Shown piece after piece: positions 1-6,781 of a stretch of DNA of 21,032 bases. Below the pieces are notes generated by a model. The model did no database searches, was not told the DNA's origin, and saw only the letters and a program-made list of their open reading frames with translations. The stretch is taken from contig PLMF01000083.1 of NCBI GenBank assembly GCA_003142355.1, positions 1 to 21,032 of the forward strand, read 5' to 3'. Every line of letters starts with the position of its first letter. Position 1 is the stretch's first letter. The DNA comes from Bryobacterales bacterium. Its GTDB lineage: Bacteria > Acidobacteriota > Terriglobia > Bryobacterales > Bryobacteraceae. The position numbers and the translations under genes were made by a program.

Positions 1-23
1 GACCATCATGACTTTGACCGCGG
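1..23 (+). repeat. 23-nt exact direct repeat, copy 1
   Basis: The first 23 bases of the window are identical to 8890-8912 in the same orientation. Identity ends at base 24. Bases to the left are not visible, so the repeat may be longer. In this copy it lies in the glycosyltransferase frame. Confidence 0.9.
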
Positions 24-495
24 TGGCGCCAAGGATCGCCCGAACCGGATCGAGCTGGTTCCGGACCCGGATTCTCAGCCATCGAACTTGGCCTCGAGTG
101 AGCGCCTGCGGGAACGATTGCTCCGCGACCGGTCTGACGTCGGCGACGCTCTCCGCCTTTTCGGGAGCCTGTTGCTGAACTTCGGCGCGGCAGGTTGGGT
201 AGCCGTTCCGGCCATGTGGTTCGGTCAATATGTCAGGCCGCTGCTGGAAGCGGCTGCTCTGGTTCTCGGCGCCGCGGCGCTCGTCCTGAATCGAGCGGAG
301 GCAGCCCCGGGTTGTGCCTTGCTCGGGCTCACGTTCGCTCTGCGCATTCTGGCTTCCATGACAGCCGTGATTCTGAACGAGGCCGCTGAGAGGCCCGATA
401 CGACGCCAGGCGAACTGGCGGCCCTATTCTTCAGCTCGATTCCCGAAGGCCTCGGGTACCGCTACGCGCAGGTTGGGAAGCGTAGACGGCTGTAG
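1..495 (+). CDS. Family 2 membrane glycosyltransferase, C-terminal part (5' end outside window)
   Basis: The reading frame is open from base 1 to the TAG ending at 495, so this is the 3' end of a longer gene; the internal TTG at 88 need not be a start. The visible 164 residues begin with a charged stretch, then RIELVPDP (about residues 17-24), followed by an arginine-rich segment and about three hydrophobic segments, and end in SSIPEGLGYRYAQV. From memory of the family, processive GT2 enzymes (BcsA-like) carry the order RI-FVPDP-CWTE, QxxRW, TM helices, E-x-GYR. The tail therefore fits a polysaccharide-type glycosyltransferase in the inner membrane. Here CWTE is replaced by DSQP and the expected QxxRW site reads ERLLR, so substrate binding may be altered. 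The gene converges on the hydrogenase operon. The family call is inference from the tail only; the donor and product are unknown. Confidence 0.55.
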   Translation, partial: DHHDFDRGGAKDRPNRIELVPDPDSQPSNLASSERLRERLLRDRSDVGDALRLFGSLLLNFGAAGWVAVPAMWFGQYVRPLLEAAALVLGAAALVLNRAEAAPGCALLGLTFALRILASMTAVILNEAAERPDTTPGELAALFFSSIPEGLGYRYAQVGKRRRL

Positions 496-502
496 TCAGC
501 CG
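487..502. terminator. Small inverted repeat between convergent genes, possible terminator
   Basis: CGGCTG (487-492), loop TAGT and CAGCCG (497-502) form a perfect 6-bp stem. It overlaps the glycosyltransferase stop codon and lies 18 bp beyond the mvhD stop, between two converging genes. No T-tract follows on either strand, so an intrinsic terminator is only a possibility. Confidence 0.25.
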
Positions 503-519
503 CCGCTACGAATTCCCCT

Positions 520-969
520 TCACTCAGCGAGGGCAGCCATCTGGTGCAGCGGCCCCAGCGCCCGGATGGCCTCGGTCATTTCCGTGACTACGGCCGCGAA
601 CTTCTCACCTTCGCCCGCGGAAACGTAGTCGAATCGGCACCGTGCTTCCTCGATGCCGAATTGTTGGAGCAGGTTCAGCAGCAGCCGATGGCGCTGCGAG
701 GCGCGGTAGTTGCCTTCCTTATAGTGGCAGTCTCCCGGATGGCACGCCAAAATCAAAACACCGTCGGCCCCTTGCCGGTACGCCTCGAGCACGAATTGCG
801 GGTCCACCCGCCCGCTGCACATTACCCGGATCACTCTCACGTTGGGCGGGTAGGCAAGTTGCGCGCCTCCGGCCTTGTCGGCGCCGGCATAGGAGCACCA
901 GTTGCACAGGAAGCCGGCGATCTTAGGCTCGAAGTGTCCGTTCGATGGGCTTTCCACTGCGTCGTTCAT
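520..969 (-). CDS. mvhD: Hydrogenase iron-sulfur subunit, MvhD family
   Basis: A 149-residue protein of the MvhD/FlpD family, which carries a [2Fe-2S] cluster and passes electrons from the hydrogenase small subunit to HdrA in the cytoplasm. Family cysteines are visible: C22 and C25 in LCNWCSYAGAD, C51 in MCSGRVD, and C76 and C81 in ACHPGDCHY. Length is normal for a free-standing MvhD. The ATG at 969 overlaps the hdrA stop (ATGA, 966-969), so the two are probably translationally coupled, and this is the last gene of the operon. Together with mvhG and mvhA it completes an MvhADG set. Identification is firm; the physiological electron direction cannot be read from sequence. Confidence 0.93.
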   Translation of the reverse strand: MNDAVESPSNGHFEPKIAGFLCNWCSYAGADKAGGAQLAYPPNVRVIRVMCSGRVDPQFVLEAYRQGADGVLILACHPGDCHYKEGNYRASQRHRLLLNLLQQFGIEEARCRFDYVSAGEGEKFAAVVTEMTEAIRALGPLHQMAALAE

Positions 970-2921
970 ACCAGCAATGCTCCTAACTCGGCCAGGATTT
1001 GGTCGTTTTCAAAGTGATTCCCCCGCATCGCACCCGCGGGGCACGCTGTCACGCACGTGCCGCAGCCGTGACAAAGCAGCGCATTCACCGATGCAGCGTC
1101 TTGATCGTCGGGGAAACTGATTGCCTTATAGGGGCACACCGATCCGCACGTGCGGCAGCGCGAGCACCGCTCGTCGTCCACCCACGCGGTGATCGGGTCG
1201 ATTTCCAGTTTCCTGCCCTCAGCCAGCCCCGAGAGTACATACCCGGCGGATGCCATACCCTGGTTCACCGCCTTTTGGATGTCCATGGGCGCCTGGCACG
1301 CGCCGGCGATGTAGATTCCCTTCACCTTACTCTGCGCCGAATCGGTTCTGCCGTGCAGTTCCTCAAAGAAACCGAAGGCGTCGCGAGGCGTTTCCAGCAT
1401 CCCGGCCAAGGGCCCCGCGCCGTCGGAACCAGTCACCGCCGGGCAGAGCACCACCAGATCCGCCGCTACGCTCCGGGGCTTTCCTTCTTCGTCCTGGTAG
1501 TCGACCACGGCATGGCCTTCGCCCTGCTTGACCTTCACGGGCGCTTCGTACCGGGCAAAGGACGCGTGAGGATTGTGCCGCGCATGGTCATACAGCGCAA
1601 ACTCCTCTTTGCCGGGTATCACGAGTTCCCGATACAGATGCAGGATCTTGGTCCCCGGCAGTTTCTTCTCGATCATGTGATTGAACTTGAAAGCATAGTC
1701 GCAGCAGATCCCGGAACAGTACGGCCGGTGGCCCGCGGAGAGGCTGCCAACGCAGTGCACAATCGCGACCGAACCGGGCGCATTGCCATCGTGACCCCGC
1801 AACTCGCCGCCGGTGGGGCCATTAGCCGCCATGATGCGCTCGAACTCGAGGCTGGTATACACCCCCGGCACCATCCCGTAGCCCAATTCGGGCAACTCCC
1901 GGCAGTCGTACAAGCCGGCGCCCACCGCCACGATAATCGCCCCCACCGTCCGTTCGATGGTGCGCGGGGCGTCATCATAGCGCACCGCACCCTCCACTGG
2001 ACAGGCGGCCTGGCAGGCGGTGCAGCCATCGCCGGTCTGTCTGAGGCAGCACTTCTCATCCAGAAACGGAATGTTGGGCAGCACCCCTGGGTAGGGAAAT
2101 GCGATCGCCTTGCGGAGGCTGAGGCCGCAATCGAATTCGTTGGGTGTGGTAACCGGGCAAGGAGCGACGCACTCGCCGCAGCCCACGCATAACTCCGCGT
2201 CCACATGACGCGGACTCTGGCGGACCGTCACCGTGAAGTTGCCATAGTAGCCCTTCACGCCGGCGACTTCGGCCAGCGTCAGATACTCGAGGTTGGCGCT
2301 GTGTGGGCCGTGCAGCACATCGCCGATCGCCGGTTCCAGCAGACAGGGGCCGCATTCCATGTTGGGGAAGAGTTCTTCATAGCGGCTTGGCATGCCGCCC
2401 AGAGCGGGGCTCTTCTCCACCAGCAGCACTTTCCTTCCCGCCTCCGCCAGCGTCAGAGCCGCCTTGATGCCCGCTGGACCGGCGCCGATTACCAGCACGT
2501 CGCGGCAGACTTCGAGCTCCTTCCGCTCCAGCGGCCGATGATTGGCAACCCGCGCCAGCGCGGCGTGAATCTGCGCGGTGGCCTTGGCGGTAGCCTGCTC
2601 CCGGTCGGGTGTCACCCAGGCTACCTGCTCCCGGATATTCACGAACTGGAGGAAGTACCGGTTCATGCCCGCGCGCTCCAGCACGTCGCCGAGAGCGCGT
2701 TCGTATTCACGCGGGGAGCACGCGGCCACCACCACCCGGTCCGGCCGATGCTCGCGCAATTCGGCTGCGACGGCTTCCTTGCTCTCCTCGGAGCAAATGA
2801 AGTCGGCTGTCTTGACATAGGCCACGTCGGCGCGCTGGCCCAGTTCTCGTGAAAGTTCGGGGAAATCGATCCGTTCGGAAATGTTCGCGCCACAGGCGCA
2901 CAGGTATACCGCGATTTTCAT
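966..2921 (-). CDS. hdrA: HdrA-type FAD/iron-sulfur electron-bifurcation subunit
   Basis: A 651-residue HdrA family flavoprotein. The N-terminal region has C8, C10 and C43. The FAD-binding fold begins with VIGAGPAG (about 144-151) and continues to EKSPALGG (about 169-176), followed by the conserved FPNMECGPC. A ferredoxin motif lies at C245, C248, C251 and C255. A second cysteine group lies at C291/C292, C300, C303 and C307. Two C-terminal 4Fe-4S motifs lie at C586-C596 and C617-C627. In methanogens HdrA sits between MvhADG and HdrBC and uses its FAD to bifurcate electrons from H2 to ferredoxin and a disulfide. The start at 2921 is supported by GAGG five bases upstream and an ATGA overlap with the protease gene. 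No hdrB or hdrC is in the window, so the second partner is unknown. Confidence 0.94.
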   Translation of the reverse strand: MKIAVYLCACGANISERIDFPELSRELGQRADVAYVKTADFICSEESKEAVAAELREHRPDRVVVAACSPREYERALGDVLERAGMNRYFLQFVNIREQVAWVTPDREQATAKATAQIHAALARVANHRPLERKELEVCRDVLVIGAGPAGIKAALTLAEAGRKVLLVEKSPALGGMPSRYEELFPNMECGPCLLEPAIGDVLHGPHSANLEYLTLAEVAGVKGYYGNFTVTVRQSPRHVDAELCVGCGECVAPCPVTTPNEFDCGLSLRKAIAFPYPGVLPNIPFLDEKCCLRQTGDGCTACQAACPVEGAVRYDDAPRTIERTVGAIIVAVGAGLYDCRELPELGYGMVPGVYTSLEFERIMAANGPTGGELRGHDGNAPGSVAIVHCVGSLSAGHRPYCSGICCDYAFKFNHMIEKKLPGTKILHLYRELVIPGKEEFALYDHARHNPHASFARYEAPVKVKQGEGHAVVDYQDEEGKPRSVAADLVVLCPAVTGSDGAGPLAGMLETPRDAFGFFEELHGRTDSAQSKVKGIYIAGACQAPMDIQKAVNQGMASAGYVLSGLAEGRKLEIDPITAWVDDERCSRCRTCGSVCPYKAISFPDDQDAASVNALLCHGCGTCVTACPAGAMRGNHFENDQILAELGALLV

Positions 2922-3397
2922 TCGGACCTCTCAGCTTGCCGCTCTCGACCGAGCTCGCGCATCACATCTCGCACCACTAGCGGTACCGCCCGCTCCACCG
3001 GCGGCGTCAGGGTCTCGCCGAGCGTCTCGACGTCTTCCGCCTCCACCGCCCAGATTCTGATCCTGCCCGGCACCCGGAGTCCGATTGCCCGCCCGAACTC
3101 CAGCGCCATTTGCAGACTGCCATCGTGGGTGGAATTCGTCGTGCGGGTGTTGGGAAGCTCCTCGGGATCGAAGGCGCGGACGGTCCCGGGTATCGCGCCG
3201 CCGAGCATGGCGTCGATGACGATGGCCCGATCGTACCCCACCATCGTTTCCATCAGTTGCATGCCGCCGCAATGCAGTTCCGCCGTGGCCACGCCGGTGT
3301 CGCCAGCCAACAAACGGCTCAGTTCCCGCGCCACCCTGAGGCCCACGCTGTCGTCGCGGCGCACGGCGTTTCCCATTCCGATAATGATGGTCGACAT
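2918..3397 (-). CDS. [NiFe]-hydrogenase maturation endopeptidase
   Basis: A peptidase of the HyaD/HycI family, which removes the C-terminal tail of the hydrogenase large subunit after nickel insertion. The 159-residue protein opens with the canonical IIIGMGNAVRRDDSVG, has the second metal-ligand region VIDAMLGG and the third STHDGSLQ. An ATG at 3412 would add five residues, but its GGAGGG abuts the codon. The ATG at 3397 gives the family-typical N terminus and lies 7 bases after the mvhA stop (3405-3407), so reinitiation is likely. The substrate is presumably the neighbouring MvhA, which carries a 26-residue tail after its DPCxxCxxH motif. The specific symbol is left open. Start choice is uncertain; family is firm. 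Confidence 0.88.
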   Translation of the reverse strand: MSTIIIGMGNAVRRDDSVGLRVARELSRLLAGDTGVATAELHCGGMQLMETMVGYDRAIVIDAMLGGAIPGTVRAFDPEELPNTRTTNSTHDGSLQMALEFGRAIGLRVPGRIRIWAVEAEDVETLGETLTPPVERAVPLVVRDVMRELGRERQAERSE

Positions 3398-3404
3398 AGG
3401 ACGG

Positions 3405-4889
3405 CTATCCATCCCTCCGCACGCTGCGCAACACCTCCCCGGTATGCGTCCGGATGGTGACAGCCAGAGGCGCCGTGCCCAGTGCGTGAGTGGCGCACGA
3501 AAGGCACGGATCGTATAGCCGGAAGGCCATCTCGATGCGGTTCAGCAGCCCTTCCTCCACCACCTTCCCGGCCTTGATCAGAAGCTCGGCCGCTCGCTTG
3601 ATCGACATGGAGATGGCGGCGTGATTGTTGGTGGTTCCGACGATCAGGTTGGCCTTGCGGATCAGCCCGTTCTGGTCGGTTTCGTAGTGATGGATGAGGG
3701 TGCCGCGCGGCGCTTCCACCGAGCCGATTCCGGTGCCGGCGATCCGTTCCGGGATGCGGCGCACCTCGGGCGACGTGATCTCCGGGTCGGTCGCCAGTTC
3801 CAGCATGTGTTCCGCCGCGTAGAGGAGCTCGATCAGCCGGGCCCAATGCGTGGCCAGCCGGTGATGGACGGGCTCGAATCGGCCGTTGATCCTGGCCGAC
3901 CCCCAGCGGTCGTAGAATCTCTCGAATTGTTCCTGTGCCCGCGGGGTTGCCATGCCGTCGGCAACATTCAGCCGGGCCAGGGGGGTGGCGCAGTAGACGC
4001 CGCTATCGGCTCCATCGCGGAAGCCCTTCCACCCGATCTTCTTCAGAAACGGGAACTTCAAATAGGTCCAGGGCTCCACGTGTTCCGCCACGTGGTTCAG
4101 ATACTCCGCCGCGGGATAGCGGGCGAACTCACCGCCGCGCGGGTCCACGATCCGGATTTCTCCATCGTAGAAGTTCGGCCGGTTGTGCCGGTCGACGGTT
4201 CCCATGTAGTACGTGCGGTGGAGGTAGATGTCGGATTGCATCAAGTCGCGGTAGGCCGGGTTCCGCCAGACGATCTTTTCGAAAAGGTCCAGGCTGAACT
4301 GAGCGAACTCGATGTTCTGCCGGGCGATCTCCTGAATCTCCAGCCGCTCCGCTTCCGAAACCGCCTTACTCCAGCCGCCTGGCAGGCCGGCGGCGGGATG
4401 AATGCCCCGGCCGCCCAGCATTGCAATGACATGGTGATTCCGGGCGCGGCACGCGATGACGCTCTTGCCGATATCCAGCCCGACCTTGCGCACCACTCCG
4501 AGAATATTGCGCTCCGACGGCGGCGCGTCCGGGCCGACAATAAAATCCGGCCCGCCCAGCGCGTAGAAGTGGGTAGTGTGATCGCCGACGTAGAAGGCCA
4601 TGTACAGCAGTTCGCGGATCTTCTTCGCCGCCGGCGGAGGCTCCACCGCGAAAACGCCATCCAAGGCCTTCAGCGCCGCCAATTGATGGGCCTCCGGGCA
4701 CACACCGCAGATGCGGCCAGTGATCGACGGCATTTCTTCGGCCCGCCGCCCCACGCAGAACTGCTCGAAGCCTCGCAGTTCCGGGACCTGGAAGTACGTG
4801 TTCGCGACATTACCCTCTTCATCCAGGAAAATGTCGATTTTGCCGTGCCCTTCCAGGCGCGTAGTGGGATTGATCGCGATCCGTTTCAC
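3405..4889 (-). CDS. mvhA: [NiFe]-hydrogenase large (catalytic) subunit, group 3 MvhA-like
   Basis: Catalytic subunit holding the Ni-Fe site for H2 = 2H+ + 2e-. The N-terminal ligand motif RICGVCPEAH gives C61 and C64; the C-terminal motif DPCLSCATH gives C462 and C465, with cleavage expected after H468. The remaining 26-residue tail is the substrate of a maturation protease, which is encoded next door. DPCxSCATH is typical of cytoplasmic group 3 enzymes. A TTG at 4913 allows a longer ORF, but GTG at 4889 is preferred: it overlaps the mvhG stop (GTGA, 4886-4889), has GGAGGG 4 bases upstream, and starts KRIAINPTTRLEGHGK like the family. That gives 494 residues. No hyp maturation genes are nearby. 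Subgroup 3c is inferred from the MvhDG-HdrA neighbours. Confidence 0.94.
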   Translation of the reverse strand: MKRIAINPTTRLEGHGKIDIFLDEEGNVANTYFQVPELRGFEQFCVGRRAEEMPSITGRICGVCPEAHQLAALKALDGVFAVEPPPAAKKIRELLYMAFYVGDHTTHFYALGGPDFIVGPDAPPSERNILGVVRKVGLDIGKSVIACRARNHHVIAMLGGRGIHPAAGLPGGWSKAVSEAERLEIQEIARQNIEFAQFSLDLFEKIVWRNPAYRDLMQSDIYLHRTYYMGTVDRHNRPNFYDGEIRIVDPRGGEFARYPAAEYLNHVAEHVEPWTYLKFPFLKKIGWKGFRDGADSGVYCATPLARLNVADGMATPRAQEQFERFYDRWGSARINGRFEPVHHRLATHWARLIELLYAAEHMLELATDPEITSPEVRRIPERIAGTGIGSVEAPRGTLIHHYETDQNGLIRKANLIVGTTNNHAAISMSIKRAAELLIKAGKVVEEGLLNRIEMAFRLYDPCLSCATHALGTAPLAVTIRTHTGEVLRSVRRDG

Positions 4890-5875
4890 TGGTCCCTCCG
4901 CTTCAGGGCGCAACTGCCAAGGCTAAACTTGTAGACCGTCCCGGCCAAGTCGGGGATGGTGGCCACAATGGCATCCGCCTTGTCCGCCACTTGCCGCTCG
5001 CTCATGCCCTTGTACTCGCCAAGATCCAGAACCGATCCCAGCGCCGCGAGCATTTTAGAACCCTGATCCACCACTCCCTCGGGCGGCCCGTAACATCCCG
5101 TGCACGGCATATTCACCTTGGGGCAGAGAGCGCCGCAGCCTTCCATGGTCGCGATTCCCATGCAGACAATGCCCTGTTCCAGCAGGCATCGTCCGGTGTC
5201 CGGCACGATCTCGTATGTCCGGTGGAATCGCGGGATCTTCTTGTTCTCCTTGGTCCGCTGACACTCCTCGCACACCGTGGAACGGCCTCCTCCCAGCGTG
5301 CTTCCCTTCGGGGGCAGGGGTTTTCCCGCGATTACGGCTTCGATGACTGCCCAGATCTGGTGCGACTCCGGAGGGCAGCCGGGAATAAAGTAGTCCACCG
5401 GCACCACTTGTTCGAGCGTCAGCACCGTCTCGAAAAACTCCGGAAGTTCCAACTCTCCTTCCGGCACCACCGTCCGCAGGGCAGGCCGGATGCCGGACGG
5501 GTTGTCGAGGGACGGGCTGTCGAGGTAGTTGGTCCGCATGTGCTGCTCGCGTCCGTGCAGGTTGCTCAGTGCCGGAATACCGCCCTGTCCGGCACAAGCG
5601 CCGAAGGCGACCAATACCTCGGATTTGGAACGTAGCAACCGCGCCATCTCCCGGTTTTCCGACGTGCGCACGGCGCCGTTGAATAACGTGATGGCGATGC
5701 CGCGGTCCGGCAGCGACTCTACATAGTCTTTTTTGGTGTCAAGCAGGCAGGGGCAAAAAACAAAATCGAAGGCTCGATCGACGTCGAGGAGTTTCTCGTG
5801 CAGATTAGCCAGCGCGATCTCGCACCCCCCGCAGGAGGCGGACCAGTACATGCTCAACTTCGGTTTAGGTGTCAT
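4886..5875 (-). CDS. mvhG: [NiFe]-hydrogenase small subunit, MvhG-like
   Basis: Small subunit carrying the iron-sulfur relay from the NiFe site. Starting at ATG 5875 it has 329 residues. The proximal cluster ligands appear as C15 and C18 in SASCGGCE, C94 in FGACAGQGG and C167 in IPGCPPE. A second cysteine set follows at C202, C205, C230, C238, C247, C251, C258 and C261 (for example GIVCMGIATMEGCGALC), consistent with further 4Fe-4S clusters. There is no twin-arginine signal, so the enzyme is cytoplasmic. The frame stays open upstream to 5995, but that extension runs through tusA and has no small-subunit character, so it is rejected. The gene lies 31 bases after tusA and overlaps mvhA by GTGA. 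The Shine-Dalgarno site is weak. Confidence 0.93.
   Translation of the reverse strand: MTPKPKLSMYWSASCGGCEIALANLHEKLLDVDRAFDFVFCPCLLDTKKDYVESLPDRGIAITLFNGAVRTSENREMARLLRSKSEVLVAFGACAGQGGIPALSNLHGREQHMRTNYLDSPSLDNPSGIRPALRTVVPEGELELPEFFETVLTLEQVVPVDYFIPGCPPESHQIWAVIEAVIAGKPLPPKGSTLGGGRSTVCEECQRTKENKKIPRFHRTYEIVPDTGRCLLEQGIVCMGIATMEGCGALCPKVNMPCTGCYGPPEGVVDQGSKMLAALGSVLDLGEYKGMSERQVADKADAIVATIPDLAGTVYKFSLGSCALKRRDQ
4894..4899 (-). promoter_or_regulatory. Ribosome binding site fixing the mvhA GTG start
   Basis: GGAGGG on the minus strand ends 4 bases before GTG at 4889, inside the last codons of mvhG. It decides for the GTG start over the upstream TTG at 4913, which has no such site. Confidence 0.7.
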
Positions 5876-5906
5876 TAGATGGACATCCGTTCCCCTGCCC
5901 CTCCGG

Positions 5907-6128
5907 TCAGATGCGTACGCAGCAACGTTTCGCCGGACCTTCGACCCTGACCGACAACAAGACCCGCTTGGTCTGGTCGCACCACTTCCGGACATCGTCT
6001 TCGAAGGTCACGCAGTCCGCAACCACCTCCAAGATGTCCCCCTTCGCCATAGTACGGCTCTCCGACAGCATTTTGAGGGCCGGAAGCGGGCATTTAAGCC
6101 CTTTCGCATCGACAACTCTGGTTCCCAT
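5907..6128 (-). CDS. TusA/SirA-family sulfur carrier protein
   Basis: A 73-residue protein of the TusA fold. It has the family signature DAKGLKCPLPALKM with the sulfur-accepting C13 of the CPxP motif, and the later DDVRKWC stretch. Known TusA proteins take a persulfide sulfur on this Cys and hand it to partners in tRNA thiolation, cofactor synthesis or dissimilatory sulfur metabolism, including pathways with Hdr-like proteins. Its start has a clear GGAG six bases upstream. As first gene of the hydrogenase-HdrA operon, with the only evident promoter ahead of it, a link to sulfur or disulfide chemistry of HdrA is a reasonable inference but not shown. Three further cysteines (one internal, two near the C terminus in KRCCVRI) are visible. 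Confidence 0.88.
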   Translation of the reverse strand: MGTRVVDAKGLKCPLPALKMLSESRTMAKGDILEVVADCVTFEDDVRKWCDQTKRVLLSVRVEGPAKRCCVRI

Positions 6129-6169
6129 TGTTTCTCCTTTTTTGTAGTTAGTTTCTCATAGTGAATTGG

Positions 6170-6177
6170 CCCCCCCC
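6170..6177 (-). repeat. G8 homopolymer in the hydrogenase operon leader
   Basis: Eight consecutive C on the plus strand (G8 in the transcript) lie between the predicted promoter and the tusA start, about 40 bases before the ATG. It stands out in an otherwise AT-rich leader. Confidence 0.85.
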
Positions 6178-6218
6178 ACACTTGGAGGGTGCAAGAATCA
6201 CATCGGTTAAAGTTCAAA

Positions 6219-6246
6219 ATTTTAGAGTCAAAATCCGGAATTTCAA
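6219..6246 (-). promoter_or_regulatory. Candidate sigma70 promoter of the tusA-mvh-hdrA operon
   Basis: Reading the minus strand, TTGAAA (6246-6241) and TAAAAT (6224-6219) are separated by 16 bases, each one mismatch from consensus. The stretch is AT-rich against a GC-rich background. Transcription would begin near 6212, giving a leader of about 84 bases to the tusA ATG at 6128. Consensus matching only. Confidence 0.4.
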
Positions 6247-6295
6247 AACCGCCATCCTTTGGTCCCGCGAGTCGCATTCCTTCCTCGCTAATGAG

Positions 6296-6781
6296 TCAAG
6301 ATCGCTCGCGATCGGATGTGTCGAATATTTCGACCAGGGTGACTCCGAAAATATCCTCGGTGCTCCAGAACGGCACGCGCTCGATCGACCGCTTTCCACA
6401 AATCTGCAGCGAGTAGTCGGAGCCCTCAATCACAGAAGGCATCGACAAAACGACGCCGCTGGGCAATACCGACTTGAGATTGCCCGCCAGCATGTTCGCC
6501 AGTTCGCCGAGTGAGTCTCTCACATCCTCGTCGATCATGGCTGAGGGACCAATCGACATGAGTAACCGGGCAAACTTGCGCGCCTGGCGGCGCGTGCATT
6601 CCAGCAGAACGGCTCCCCGCCACGCGCCGGCAAAGTAGACGGCGGCAGTGACCATGTCCGATGGGCGGGCCCAGGGCATTGGGTAGAGCTCGACTTTGAG
6701 ACCCAGCATGGTCGTGAAGACCATGTCGACGATTGGCACTACGTTCGCCCGATAGGCGACTACGGCGGTATCACAGCCCAT
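6296..6781 (-). CDS. cheX: CheX-type CheY-P phosphatase (second copy)
   Basis: A 161-residue protein of the CheC/CheX/FliY phosphatase family, which speeds dephosphorylation of CheY-P. The catalytic helix reads DSLGELANMLAGNLK, matching D-x3-E-x2-N with D89, E93 and N96, and SMPSVIEG follows with P115. The start at ATG 6781 overlaps the end of cheR by 11 bases and has AGGA about six bases upstream. An upstream in-frame extension to 6922 lies wholly within cheR and is rejected. It is the last gene of the chemotaxis unit. The single catalytic helix and length favour CheX over two-helix CheC. It is a paralogue of the gene at 15837-16340, with clearly divergent sequence. Confidence 0.8.
   Translation of the reverse strand: MGCDTAVVAYRANVVPIVDMVFTTMLGLKVELYPMPWARPSDMVTAAVYFAGAWRGAVLLECTRRQARKFARLLMSIGPSAMIDEDVRDSLGELANMLAGNLKSVLPSGVVLSMPSVIEGSDYSLQICGKRSIERVPFWSTEDIFGVTLVEIFDTSDRERS

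Noticed and set aside
1..90. A minus-strand CheY fragment, because the first bases read antisense as AVKVMMV
   Set aside because: Upstream on the minus strand the frame shows no receiver motifs (no phosphoacceptor strand or MPxMDG), while the plus frame fits a glycosyltransferase. Only the 23-nt repeat is shared.
3621..4934. Long plus-strand open frame (437 codons) opposite mvhA
   Set aside because: It is antisense to a gene with intact hydrogenase motifs, and the translation has no recognisable domain; long antisense frames are common in GC-rich DNA.
5876..5995. N-terminal extension of mvhG
   Set aside because: The extra 40 residues overlap the tusA end in another frame and have no similarity to small subunits; ATG 5875 gives the family-like start.
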